The position numbers were made by a program, and so were the translations under genes. The notes below the pieces were generated by a model, which saw only the letters and a list, made by a program, of their open reading frames with translations, was not told where the DNA came from and made no database searches. Of a DNA stretch of 64,000 nucleotides, positions 33,369 through 45,566 are shown piece by piece. Origin of the DNA: Torymus aiolomorphi (taxonomy: Eukaryota > Arthropoda > Insecta > Hymenoptera > Torymidae); NCBI GenBank assembly GCA_036365515.1, contig CM070876.1, positions 128,471,894 to 128,535,893 on the forward strand. The letters are read 5' to 3'. Position 1 is the stretch's first letter, and every line of letters starts with the position of its first letter.

Positions 33369-36300
33369 GTACAGAAAAATGGACAAATTTGAATACATTT
33401 CTGAGAACATTATACAGTTACACTATACAGTTAATTTGCAGCTGCAAACAATGTGAATGTACTTAAATACAATTTGTTGAGCATATATTGGCTCAAAAAA
33501 GTAAAAGACTTTTTCGTTAGTATTTATTTGATTTTTTTACAAAATCATAAAGATTATTATTTTATAATTTATACAGAAAAAACTCATACTTGCCTTATTT
33601 TATACTTACGTAGAAAGTTTTATTAACAATACTATTTGTTTTACTGATTGTTTTAAAAAAATATTTAGATTTTCATTAAAGTTCTTGGTACAGAGCTTGA
33701 CACATGTTGAGGGAGAGGGGGAGAAAGGGAAGGAAGAGAGAGTGAAAGAGAGAGGAGGGTGGGATGAAGGGAAGGAAGTTATAAAGTCATATGAAAAAGA
33801 TTCTTTTAATTCTTATAGATTCCAGAAAAATCTTATACTGGTCTTATTTTATACTTTCGTAGAAAGTTTTCTTATTTCTACTTTAAATTAGTTTTGGATA
33901 AATGATAAATCGAATATATTTTTGAGAAAAGGATGTTAAAGCATTCTTTTTAAAAGAAACATTTTCCACAGATTCTGTAGATCTTTTAAAATAATTATTG
34001 TTAAAAAATCATTTGTTTTCATACAAAATTTTTGGAAAGATTTTTATATACCTAATTTGCAAAAGACAACGTGATTGTTAGATAATGAATTAATAATAAT
34101 TACATTGTGTAGGTATAATTGCCTCAATTTTACTTTTGTAAAAAAATTCTTTTAGAGAGTTGATTTCACAACTTTACAAGAGTAAAAGTACATTAAACAA
34201 TGTTTGTTAGACAGAAGACACAAAAATTTATTATTTATTCGTAGAATCCCTTTTCATAAAATAAAATGTAAATATAATTTTTAAGGATTATTATTATTCT
34301 ATAGATTATACAGATATATCGTTTGTAATAGTTTCAAATAGTTTCAAACGCAGATTCAAACAGTTTCAAATAATTTTGAATTAAATATATTTAAAAAAAA
34401 ATTTAATAATTATTAATTAATAATTTTTGAATAGCCATATTATTCTATTCATAATAATTAATTAATAATTAATTATATTAGTTAATACTTTTAGTTTTTA
34501 GTTTTTATTTTTATTAATTACTTATAATAGATTATTATTATATTAACAATAATAATTAATAAATATTTAATAGTTATTAAATAATTTAATTAAGTATTAA
34601 GTAACTATTAAAGAATGTTACAAACAGTTATAAACAATTAGTAACATCCAAGATCCTACATTTTATATTATTTTTAACAGTTTTTTATATAAATAAAGAG
34701 TTATCTCTTTATTAACAGTTTTTAACTTTTCTGAACAAAAATATTTCCGCTAGGGAAAATTCCAATAAAAATTGCTATGATTTCACTACAAAAATACCAA
34801 TTTTCACTATAAATTTTAGTCATTTTCATGAAAATTTGAATCTGTCTCACGGTTATTATAGAAAATTGTAATTTTTCCTACACAATTTTTCTCCATGTAT
34901 ATACAGAGATAAATATAGAATATGTTAAGCAATCCAAACTCCAGAATGCATGCTACCAAACCAGTATCGCTGTGGCTAAATGCTTCATAAAAATGTTTAT
35001 AGCAGCAACACTTCACACGACTCATAAATTCCTCGCAGTGCATAACTGTTTTGAATTCAGAAATGAAAATGTCAATTAGTAAGTTACAAAATCATAGCAA
35101 TGTTTACTATAAATTGTAGTAATATTTATGAAAATTTGAGTGTCACACGGTTACTATAGGAAATAGTAATTTTTCCTGCACAATTTTTCTCCGTGTATAT
35201 ACAAAGATAAATGTAGAATATGTTGAGCAATCCAAACTCCGAAATGAATGTTACCAAACCAGTATTGCTATGGCCAAATGCTTCATAAAAATGTCTATAA
35301 TAGTTACATTTCACACGACTCAAAAATTCATTGCAGTACATAACCCTTTCAATTTCAGAAAATAAAATGTCAATTGTATCATAGTGAGTGCAGTCGATGT
35401 TTGATGATAGTATAGCTGTCTGCCATAAACAAAGATTCTAATGTACTTTTATATATAAGAGTGAGGATGGACACAATTATTCTTGAGTACAGATTCCTGC
35501 TACTTTATGTATAAAGTTTCCAATAAAATTTCAAGTACTATAAGAAGTTATTTCCAAAATTTTAATCCATAATTAAAAATACGACCAGTTTATGAACTAA
35601 CAATCACTGAGAATAAAAGCTTTCTTGACATTCTTGTATAGACAAAAGTTTTTGAAATTATTATCTGAATCTTGTCTAGAAAAATATTTATTAAGAATTC
35701 TGAAACATTTTGACGTCTTTCACGATGAGAAAATTATATATTAGATTAACTGAGCACTTTTATTCATTGAAATTTTCACAATAACACATTATTTTTACTT
35801 CTTTCAGTATTTCAATGTTCATTTGACATAATCTTTTAATTGGTGCTTGAGTAAATATGTACAACAGTACAGCACTGATATCGACTAAGTTTCTTGAAGA
35901 TGACAATGCTTTTTAAACAAAGGCTTAGACCAATATTTCAAATCAGCATCATAAATTATTATGCTCACCTGTTACTCACCAATATTTTCTTCTATGCAAA
36001 AGCTTACTATGAAGTTTATGAACCTCATAACATGTAATTATTTACTAATACACACTTGTTCTATTCTCAAAACATTTGAAACTGATTTTTAATAGAAGTT
36101 TTAAAATTTGATTATAAACACTTCATGTAACACGTCATACCAGTACTATATTTTATTTATTATTACACAAAACACTGAAAATTATATTGTATATTATAAC
36201 CTCGGATGTCACTCAGCAATATTTTTTTCTATGCAAAAGCTTATTACGAAGTTTATAAACCTTATAACACGTAATAACTTATTCATGCACACTTGAGCTA

Positions 36301-36789
36301 TTTTCAAAACATTTCAAACTGATTTTAAATAGAAGTTTTAAAATTTAATATAACACTTCATGCAACACATTTTACCGGTATTTTATTTTTTTACATTACA
36401 CAAAACACTGATTAGATGTCATTCTTTAGTCACTATGTTATTTGTTATCAATAACATTTGATTATGTATGCACTTCATGCAACACATCATATCGGTATTT
36501 TATTTTATTTATTACACAAAACACTGATTAGATATCATTTTTTAATAATCGCAACATTTTTATTATCAATATAATTTTCAACTAGATAGACAATCTATGA
36601 ATTTTCTTTTCTTATTTTGAAAAACTTACGTCAAAACATATTACTTTTTTCGTACTTTGAGTCCAATACTGTCTAAATAAACATCTTAATTGTTGTTTGT
36701 TTTATGTGTGATTCATTGAAAGCAATGAAATTCTCATTTTCTGCATTGACATCCACGTACTCTATTCGTCCTGTTAAATATGAAGACAA
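33369..36789. repeat. AT-rich noncoding DNA with local tandem duplications
   Basis: No gene is supported. A 250-300 bp unit at about 34810-35100 is duplicated at 35120-35385. A 235-bp unit at about 35985-36215 is repeated at 36218-36445, with a third partial copy (CACTTCATGCAACACATCAT) near 36470. A GA-rich patch lies at 33708-33780. Short minus-strand frames in the 34.8-35.3 kb duplication differ mainly at amino-acid-changing sites and are not called. Confidence 0.6.
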
Positions 36790-37125
36790 ATTTTTAATAT
36801 TCTTCTAAAATTATATCATATGAAAAATTTTCATGTTGAGGATATATAGATACATCTTGAAAAATATTGTGTCGTGAATAGTATTTGCCTGTTCTTCCAT
36901 AATAATATTGGTTTGGTTTTTTTTCTTGACAAGTACTATATTTTTACTACCTTCTTTCATATAAATTATTCTATTTCTAAGTGTATGTTCTTGTATTAAA
37001 ATAACTTTTTCTTGTCCATTAATAATAAAATAACCACCAGGGTCATGAGGGCACCTTTTCATTTTTGCTAATTTAAAAATAGATTTTTCAGACAGTACAC
37101 AATTAGAACTCCTCAACATTATTGG
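36790..37125 (-). pseudogene. RNA polymerase III second-largest subunit (RPC2) fragment
   Basis: The minus-strand frame from 37119 reads MLRSSNCVLSEKSIFKLAK, then DPGGYFIINGQEKVILIQE and a RNRIIY block. This matches the lobe/external region of the beta-like subunit of eukaryotic RNA polymerases; the MLRSSNCVL start is specific to the Pol III form (POLR3B/RPC2 family). The frame then shifts near 36905 (a neighbouring frame gives SRHNIFQDV) and stops. Only about 110 codons of a protein of about 1130 are present, without recognisable flanking exons. It is most likely a gene fragment captured or retrotransposed long ago. Confidence 0.8.
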
Positions 37126-37853
37126 CTATATTACATATATCTCCATATTTCCAAAATGACTCGAAAAAAATCTTCTCGTATAATATCCGTAAAAATAAAA
37201 AATCACATAAAGTATCAATTTTTAAAATACGATTTTAGACATTTAACATTTAGCCAGTAAGTACTTATCTAATAAGCTATTTTCCCCATTGATTGCGATT
37301 GATACACGAAGAATCTGTATCCCTCTATAAAAAATGCATCCTTGGCATGGTCGCGCCATGTTGCGACGCCATGTCGATTTTTGCTCGAATATCTCGAATA
37401 TCTCGAATATCTCCAATATCTCGAAATCTCGAATTTTTTGGCGCATGCGCAAATGCCCTATAGGGACTTAGCGAGTCTCTACAACCGTGCAGCGCGCGTG
37501 TGTGCGCTCGCCGTGTATAAGATATACCTATATATAGGAGAGCGCTATATATACGCGCAGTTATAGAGACACCATTAGAGTTATGGTGTAATGGTATAGA
37601 GATATCGCATGTGTTGTGAGCGGGAAAATATGATATATATATTAATTGATAGAAATTGATAATCAATTGATAAATCGATGAAAAATTTTTATTTAAAAAA
37701 AAATATTTATTTATTACTTGATCAAAAAAGTAATATTGGTAAATTTTGAATTAATTTTCTACGTTATATTTGTAAATATATATTTTTTATATCGAGAATG
37801 TTTTTTTTTAAATGGTTTTAGAGGGATTTTCATAGATAAATAGAGTTATGTTT
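37126..37853. other. Noncoding stretch with a 9-bp minisatellite
   Basis: Four to five copies of ATCTCGAAT lie at about 37386-37430. The rest is AT-rich with no supported gene. It ends at the left flank of Gypsy copy B (GTTT). Confidence 0.6.
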
Positions 37854-38965
37854 TGTGACACGGCAAATTGCCTGTCACTGAAGGCAGAGCGCTTAGGCAG
37901 ATACACGGCGGTCGCGGCGTGCGCCGACTCGGCTCGCGACGTCGTACACACACATGTGCGCGCCCGCATCTCCCCAACTGCGGTCCTCTGTGCACACCTA
38001 CCTACGTGAGCACGGTCTCTCCAGCTACCCATGTCTAGGCGTGCACCTTTCCCACAGGGTTTCCCTCCCGTCTAGCTCGGCCAAGGAGTCGACCAGCCAC
38101 AGCTGCAGCGAGGACAAGCTATAGCTGAAGCGGCAGCGGCTCTCGCTCTCCCTGCTGCTGACAGGAGCAGCCGATGCCAGCCAGGAGAGAGAGAGAGAGA
38201 GAGAGAGAGGGCCGAGCCGTATGCGGCTGTCCGGCCGACGGCGCGTGCGAGCATCGGCAGCCGAGAAGGACTGCTTGCGCGCGTCGCAGTAAAGAAGACG
38301 GCCGATCGGGGAACTGCGCCGCAGCGGAGAGCGAGCACGCCGGCCGGCATTTTAACGTTCTGTTGCCTACCGCCGTGCCGCGTGTGCGAAAAGGGAGTTG
38401 CTCCGCTGTGACAAGCGTGCTACCGCGTGCCTCGACGCCGACTCACTCGAGGTGTTGCGCCTGTCGTCGCTGCAGACCGCCTACGCCGCACCGTCGCAGT
38501 GCCGTGCCCTGGTGGCATCCGTCGCCGAGAGTGAAAAGGAAAGAGAGTGGACAGCAGCTGCGAATTGCTGCTAGGAGAGAGAGAGAGAGAGAGAGAAAAA
38601 AAGGTGTTGTAGCAGCATCACGCCCTGGCCGAGGTTTGTCCATAGTGTCTTACCATTTTCCCTCGTTCCCCAACGTGTGTGTGTGCGCGTTCGCCGAGAG
38701 TCGCGCCACAGTTAAGGACTCGCGCAATAGCTTCAGCTCGTGCTGAAGCTGTAGGAGCAGGGTCTTGGTGGTTTTACTACCGCCTCGCGCTAGCCGGCGA
38801 TTAGCTCGCGGTGCGCTTGACGCACGCACCTGACGCCCATGTGCATGTAATTGTAGACTTAGTATTTTCTTAGTTAATAAAGTCTTCTATTAGTTATCCT
38901 AGCTTTGGAGTGTACTTTGAGTATTACCCGCGCACCTCTGCCCTGATCCCCAGCAGAGTGTGACA
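37854..38965 (+). repeat. 5' LTR of Gypsy copy B
   Basis: Begins TGTGACACGG and ends GAGTGTGACA. It has AATAAA at 38876-38881, two GA microsatellites, and a near-palindrome AGCTTCAGCTCGTGCTGAAG at 38729 (fully palindromic in the 3' LTR). The LTR is GC-rich in its first 900 bp, unlike its surroundings. No clear TATA box was placed. Confidence 0.95.
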
Positions 38966-38967
38966 AG

Positions 38968-38985
38968 TGGCGCCCAACGTGGGGC
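38968..38985 (+). other. Primer-binding site of copy B (tRNA-Lys)
   Basis: TGGCGCCCAACGTGGGGC lies two bases after the LTR. This 18-mer is the standard tRNA-Lys (1,2-type) primer site, also used by Drosophila gypsy and several retroviruses. Confidence 0.92.
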
Positions 38986-39795
38986 CACGGTAAAGGCCGT
39001 GGCAAAGTAGAAGGGATCCGCGTCGTGATTTCGCCATTGCGGAGCGCACACACAACCGGGAACCGCGGGGGAAAAGCGTTCTGGCGGCCATTTTTACATT
39101 ACCGCGTGCAAGTGTTTATAGACGCCATAACTTTAATAAATTTAGCCAGACGTTTACGAATAATTGGTGGATAATTGTGCTTCCAATAATAATTTAATTA
39201 CTTTGGAAATTTTATTGCGATTTGTGCGTGATTCTGCGAGTAAGAGTTAATGAGATACTCGCAAAATCACATCTTGCTACAGCTTTAGCCACGCGGCACT
39301 TAAAGAATCTGCAACGTGCTCAGGGAGTGTGAAGTTGAGAGTAACTTCCTGATCACGCGTGCAGGACAGAATCATTTCCTGTGTTCCGTTTTTTTTTCTG
39401 ATTTGACATTTTGGTCATTTTGATTCGGATTTCATTCCTTTTCCGTGGGAGAAAGGCCTCGCTTACGTTCCTTTCCATACCTCCTTGAAATTTCCACGCC
39501 TTCGTTAAAAGACTTTTAGGAACGGGGAGGGGGGAATTTTGCTTCAGGAGTAATTTGGTTTTTGTGAGAGCACGAGAGATAGGTGCGTTATCGTCGCACG
39601 GCAATCTCTCACGTAACTCGGCTGGTTGGCTTGATTTTCTTTTTTTTGGTTTTGCCTTGCTGTGCTTGCTTTTAGATTATTTTTTTTGTATTGCTATAAG
39701 TTCTAGTTCATAACTTAATTAACTTAAAGTAAGTGGGTGGGGGAAAAGAAAATCAACGGAGCTACTCGGCCGAGGCTAACTGAGGAAAGATTAGA
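38986..39795 (+). other. Untranslated leader of copy B
   Basis: About 810 bp between primer site and gag, with no supported frame. It starts with a GCCACGG...CCGTGGC hairpin (38983-39002) also present in copy A (CCACGGTCAAGGCCGTGG), a candidate packaging or dimerisation structure. Confidence 0.5.
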
Positions 39796-42284
39796 ATGGA
39801 ACACCACGATTGGAGTTGGGCTTCGCTCGGTGTCGACGAAAATGATTTAATGTGTGTCGACCCGATAGCTGCAGCTGAAGCGCTGAATAGATCAATTAAT
39901 AAGTTACCGACGGGGAAGTCGCGATGACTGCTCAGCGGTTCGGGCTGAATATTCGCTCAGACGCGATCATTTTGCGTAATAGGTTGGAGAGGCACGAGAT
40001 GCGACGGCATTTTGGCGCAGACGCCGCGCCATGGGACCCGGCCAGAGACGAGCCGGCGGACGAGTCCACTTCTGCGCATAGTCCTTCGTCGTCGAGTAGG
40101 CATTCAGTTGCACGTTTTTCGCCATCCAGGGCTCCAGTGCAGCTGGTGGTAGCTCCGGAGCATTCAGAAGCAGAGCCGCTCTCCACAGGCCAATCGATAG
40201 GCAGATTTCGGGATCCAATTTAGATGGAGGGGCCGTCGCAGACTTTTACGTCGAGGCTGCACATCAAAGTGAGTGAGCCGCGGCGTGCGGCCGAGCCGCC
40301 TACAGTTGGCAGCCATGTTGCTCCAGCGATACAGAGTTCTGACGCGCAGAGGCGTATTAGCATCGCCGCGCCGGAAGTGGTTCATGACATGAGGGAGTCA
40401 GCTCCTAATCCGCGTGCACAATCCACACGTTATCCTCTCGGTTCACTTCGTGCTCACGAGCATAGCACGTTTATGGAAAATAGCATGGAATTAACGAGTG
40501 TGGCTAGTGCGCGGACCGAGATTCCATTATCTGCGAGTGCAGAAGGGGCGGTGAGGCAGCCGAATGGATTGTTCGACGGTACGTCGTTTTTGCCGCTTCC
40601 AGTGTTGCCGTTGCAGCAGATGAGAGATCCGGCTGCTCCGTCCACAATGTATCCGGGGAGAGAATTCGGCATCGTTGCTTCTGTGGTTGGTTCTCTGCCT
40701 TAGACTGGTATTCCTCAGCTTTCAGCTAATGTTGCTCTAGGAAATTTCGACGGCGTAGCAGGGCCTGTTGTCTACTCACAATGTCCAATGCTACGAGAAA
40801 CAACAGGTTATCATGAGCCGCCTCTCATGTTCTCAGCGTCGCTCGCTCAAAATTTTGTTTCAGCTGGAGCTTCACAAGCGAGTGGATTTAGAGCACGAGC
40901 CGAGCCGGCGTGCACGTATTACAGTCAGCCAGCGCCGCCACCGTCGTTTCATTATCCGCCTGGGTATTTTCTGCAGCCTTGCGTGTCTTCGCAGCCGCTG
41001 ATGCCATATCCTCCAGTGTATCCTCCGTATCCGAGCAACGTTCTGCAAGCGCATCCGCATTTTTCGCCTGCCGTTCTGCCGCCTGTTGTGACAGGGCCTC
41101 ATTCAGCTCCAATGCATACGGATGCAAGGTTGCAGACTCACCCGGGGAGATTTGATGTCTCTGCTCCGGGGATGAGTCAAGATGCGTCGTTTTTCGAGCG
41201 TTCATCGCTTTATAAAGAGAAACGCACGAGGGAGCTACTCACCAAGTGGCACATTTCGTTTGAAGGGGATAGGAAGAGAGACCCCGAAAGTTTCATTGCA
41301 GATCTAACGAAATGCAAAGACACTTACAAGCTGACTCTAGAGGAAATAGTGAAAGCCTTGCCATCAGCTCTCGATGACGAGTCGTGGCAATGGTTTCGCC
41401 GAGAATAACAGTTCTAGAGGACGTATGAAGAATTTGTGGACGCGTTTCGCCTGCAGTACAGCTTTGAAGACGTGCAGGAGGGACTACGGAAGGAGCTGGA
41501 GGTGCGAACGCAAGGACCAAGTGAGGAGATTTCCACTTATCTGCTGAAAGTGAGGGACCTGTTGGATCAGCTGAAGCCGCCGTTAACATTGGGAGAGCAG
41601 CTTGACCGAGTATACCAGAAGCTGCATCCATCATATCGGCTGCGCATCGAGAGGAAGGACTTCGAGAATTTTCCGGAGTTGCAGAAGCTAGGGAAGCGAG
41701 AAGAGCTGAGGAGAGCACAGGAGAAAGCTTACAAGCCACCGCCTCCGATAGCGGATTGAGCTTTCCCTGCTTCAGCTTATACTCCTCCGAGGCAGCAGCG
41801 GCAGGTGAAACTAGCCTCAGTGGTTTCGAGCACGCCGGAAGAAAACGAGCTGAAGCTGTCCAGCTCAAGCAATCTAGCTCCGGTCGCAGCCACACAGACG
41901 GAAGGAGGAGAGAAGCAGCGATCGACGAGGGAACCGAAATTCAAGTCGACGGATGGACCGCAAGGAGAGAAGAAAGGTCGGAGACCAGACCCGCGCAGCA
42001 AGAGTAAAGGTCGACGTGGCGACAACCCCGGAAATGCTCCAGCGAAGTCAGCAGAGCGAGAGCCTACGCAAGAACAACCGAAGATTGAAGTTGTTCCCCT
42101 AAAGGGGAAATTGGAGGACGTGCAGCGACGGAAAATGCGTGAGCCATGTTTCCGTTGCGGCCAAGCCGGACATTGGAAACGTGAGTGTATGAACGCTGCC
42201 GTCTGCCTAATGTGCGGACAGCCTAATACCACGGCGCATAGATGCACCAAGTGCAATTCGACTACGGCGGCGGGAAACGAGTAA
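39796..42284 (+). pseudogene. gag: Gag of Gypsy copy B, interrupted
   Basis: The ATG at 39796 gives MEHHDWSWASLGVDENDLMC, then a one-base shift near 39915. From there a single frame holds the whole Gag: an Arg-rich N-terminal part, a Pro/Tyr-rich linker (PPPSFHYPPGYFLQP), and a capsid-like region (PESFIADLTKCKDTYKL; YSFEDVQEGLRKELEVRTQ; DRVYQKLHPSYRLRIERKDF). The nucleocapsid has CCHC (CFRCGQAGHWKREC) followed by C-x2-C-x9-C-x2-C (CLMCGQPNTTAHRCTKC). In-frame stops lie at 40221, 40701, 41406, 41415 and 41757. It ends at TAA 42282-42284 right after the slippery site. Copy A aligns throughout, supporting the frame. Confidence 0.9.
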
Positions 42285-42321
42285 GAGGGGAAGCTAGCGG
42301 AGTCAACTAACCCCCTCCTAC
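42272..42321 (+). promoter_or_regulatory. -1 frameshift signal at the gag-pol junction, copy B
   Basis: In-phase GGGAAAC at 42272-42278 (GCG GGA AAC GAG TAA). A stem follows: GTAAGAGGGG (42281-42290) with CCCCTCCTAC (42312-42321), nine of ten positions paired. Compared with copy A, one pair has changed from C-G to A-T on both sides. In this copy the -1 frame meets a TAA at 42308-42310, so the junction is now closed. Confidence 0.8.
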
Positions 42322-45300
42322 TTCAGACTCGACTCCTCCCACTTCTGATTCGATCGGGGTTACTCCAGAAAACAGTTCCGCTGCAGCGATGAACCAGGGA
42401 GACAACCCTCAAGTTCTAGCTCCAGAATCGCTAATAATGAGAAGCGCTATCAGCAACGTCGAGCCGAGGTTATTCTTCAACATAGAATTGAATGGAAGAA
42501 AACTCCTAGGCATGCTCGACGATGGCTCCGTTCACTCGTATCTCGGCAAAGGCGTCAGCAAGGAATTTGCCGAGAAATTGGAACAGGAAGCAGCTTCAGT
42601 ACGCGTAGCTGATGGAGGTGCAGTGAAGCTACAAGGAGTACTGAATCTGACGGTGAGCATCGATAATACACAATTATCTATGCCTTTCCGTATAGCAGAT
42701 GAACTACAGTACGACTGCATTCTCGGAATCGACTTCAAAGGGTTGTGTAAGATGAAGATCGACTACGAGAACGATACATGGTAGACACCGAAGGGAACAG
42801 TGCATCAGTTTTACCCGTACGGCCAAGATCCAACCTACTTCCTAGCTCTAGCCAGCATAAGAGGACTGAGTCGTGCTACCGCTGATCAGCAGTTGCTTAT
42901 TAACAAAATCAAACAGAGATTGATTCCACCGACACCGGAAAAGCTAGGGTTAGCTAATGTCGCCCCGCATTTCATTGACATTCAAGGAAATGAACCCATT
43001 CGCCAAGCTCCTCGGAAGCATACTCCGAAGATATTGCAGACGGCTTGGGCTGAAGCCGATAGGATGCTGGAGGAGGGAATTATCGAGCCCTCGGATAGCC
43101 CCTGGCGAAGCTGCCCTGTGTTAGTTTCGAAATTGTACGATCTGTTCCGATTTTACATAGAGTATAGGCAAGTTAATAAGCATACTAAGTCTATCGCGTA
43201 TCCATTGCGAAACATGGATGATATACTTGATAAGTTAAGTTCCGCTAAGTATATTTCTAAGCTAGATTTAAGCCAGGCATACCACCAGATCCCATTGGAT
43301 CCGAAGTGCAGAGAGATCACCGCATTTTCAGTACCAGGGCGAGGACTTTTCCACTTCATGCGGTTACCATATGGACTGACAAATGCTCCAGCGGTGTTCC
43401 AGCGCATCATGGATAACCTAATCAAGGCTGCCTGGGAACCGTATGTGTTCGCCTACTTAGACGATGTCATTATCGTCTCACCGACATTTGAAGAGCACAC
43501 AAAGTGGTTAGAGATCGTGCTCACGGCGTTAAGAGATGCAAACCTACAGATTAAACTCAAAAAGTCTGAGTTTTATTGCGCAGAGGTTAAGTACTTAGGT
43601 TATATCGTTAACGAGGACGGACTGAAGACTGACGAAAGCAAGGTGAAGCCCATCCTCGAGTATCCAGCACCCCTCAACATCCGGCAGTTGAGAAGATTTC
43701 TCGGCATGATTGGCTGGTATTCCAGATTTATAGCTCACCTAGCAGGATATAAAGCACCGCTAACCAAGCTGCTGAGGAAGGATGTTCGGTGGCAGTGGCA
43801 TGAAGAGCAACAGCAAGTGTTTGAGAAGCTGAAGCTCGCGCTGACGCAAGCCCCTGTGCTTGCAAGACCAGATCTGGCGCTACCCTTCACTCTGCAAATG
43901 GATGTGAGTGATTACGCTATAGCTGGAGTACTGACACAAGTATTTGAGGGCGAGGAGCACCCTATCTATTTTGTGAGTAGGACTCTTTCGAAGGCAGAGA
44001 GAAATTATACTGTCACTGAGAAGGAGTGCCTCGCCGTCTTATGGTCCGTCGAGAGGCTGCGAGGTTATTTGCTAGGGGAGAAGTTTACAGTAATCACCGA
44101 CCACCATAGTTTATTATGGTTAAATAACCTCCGAGATCCAACGGGTCGTCTCGCCAGATGGAATACAGCTCTGCAGATGTATAATATCGAATTTGTACAT
44201 CGTAAAGGTGCGTTGCACAAAGTCCCAGACGCGTTGTCGCGTGCTTGGGAAGGAACTTACGAGCTTGCAGCGATCGCTACTGCTACAGCTGACGATCGGT
44301 GGTATCAAATGAGAATAGGTAATGTTGAGAAAAATCCTAAGAAATACCCGGATTGGAAGGTAGTAAACGGCTTGCTGTATGGGCATCGTCCGAATAAAAC
44401 TGTTGACCCATTGCTGCCGGACATGGATGCGTGGAAGCTCGTTCTTCCAGAAGCCGATCGAGAAAAAGCTCTAGCTGAATGTCATAACGCCCCGCAATCA
44501 GGACACTTGGGCGTGGACAAGACATTTGCGAGAGTCGCGACATACTATTATTGGCACGGTTACTACAGAGATGTTTGTTGGTATGTCGCCGCGTGCCAAG
44601 TATGTCAAGCTCACAAAAGCTCTCAGCAAGCTCCAGCAGGGCTGATGACCGAGCGGAATCTTGAAGGTCCATGGATCGTTGTGGCTTCAGATATAATGGG
44701 CCCAAAGCCGCCTTCGCGTACTGGTAGCAGATACGTAATTGTTTTCGAGGATCTGTTTACCAGATACGTCGAACTGAAGGCGTTGAGAAAAGCAGACGCT
44801 ACGTCAGTGCTGAAAGCTTTTGAGGAACTGATTGTAAATCGTTGGGGTTGCCCTCGGGTTTTGCTCACGGATAATGGCACAGAATTCTCGAACAGAATGG
44901 TTACGGAGAGGTTGAATGAGTATGAAATTCTGCAGTCCACTATTCCGCCGTATCATGCTCAAGCAAACCCGGTGGAAAGAGTCAACCGGAATTTACGACC
45001 CATGATTAATAGCTTTTTAGCAGACGATCATAGGGATTGGGATTTGCACTTGAACGAGCTGCGTTTCGCGTTAAATAGTGCTGTGCACTCGTCGTTAGGA
45101 GTTTCTCCCGCGTTTCTTAATCTAGGGCGTAATCCTGTTTCCTCTACCCTATTAAGAAGTCATTTAGAAAATCCTATTCCTATCTCTCCTCCCGATTTGG
45201 ATAAGTGGAAGAATCGAGCCAGTCGACTGCCTGCCTTGCACTATTTAGTGCGACGACATATGGATAAACCTGTAGCAAGGCAAATCCGGAATTATAATAA

Positions 45301-45511
45301 AAATCGACGAGAGGTCCTGTACCAAGTCGGAGACCTTGTACGTCGCCGAAATCATGTATTATCGTCCGCCGAGGATCGATTTGCGGCTAAGCAGGCGCCT
45401 AGATTTGTCGGGCCGGCTAAGATAGTGCAAGTCTATTCGCCCGTGGTATACTTGGTAGAGGATCTTGACTCTCAAAGGCGGACGAAAGTCTTCGTCAACG
45501 ATTTAACATAG
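42311..45511 (+). CDS. pol: Pol polyprotein of Gypsy copy B (PR-RT-RNase H-IN)
   Basis: The frame opens after the TAA at 42308 and has one internal TAG at 42782-42784, between protease and RT; from 42800 it is open for 903 codons. Protease: FFNIELNGRKLLGMLDDGSV. RT: KLDLSQAYHQIPLDPKCRE, RLPYGLTNAPAVFQRIMD, catalytic FAYLDDVIIV. RNase H: MDVSDYAIAGVLTQV, TEKECLAVLWSVERLRGY, VITDHHSLLWLNNLRD. Integrase: HHCC finger ending CQVCQAH, then ASDIMGPKP, LLTDNGTEF and NPVERVNRNL (D, D, E all present), and a C-terminal GDLVRRRNHVL ... FVGPAKIV domain without a chromodomain. It is in the -1 frame relative to gag. The length and the catalytic motifs of RT, RNase H and IN look functional; the protease motif is unusual (DDG). 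Confidence 0.95.
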
Positions 45512-45566
45512 TATACGCGTCCGAGAGAAACGCAGCAGCTAGAAGCTCAAGCTACAAGTCCAAATA

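Noticed and set aside
34816..35341. Two similar 71-75 codon minus-strand frames in a tandem duplication
   Set aside because: Many of the differences between the copies change amino acids, there is no recognisable domain, and the region is AT-rich noncoding DNA.
37808..38746. Frames of 74-190 codons in the 5' LTR, repeated in the 3' LTR (46919-47829)
   Set aside because: The LTRs are about 98 percent identical, so shared frames are expected. The plus-strand frame differs in length between LTRs, and no domain is recognisable.
40788..41205. Antisense and alternative frames across gag of copy B
   Set aside because: Shadows of the gag frame; the sense frame aligns with copy A and the antisense ones do not.
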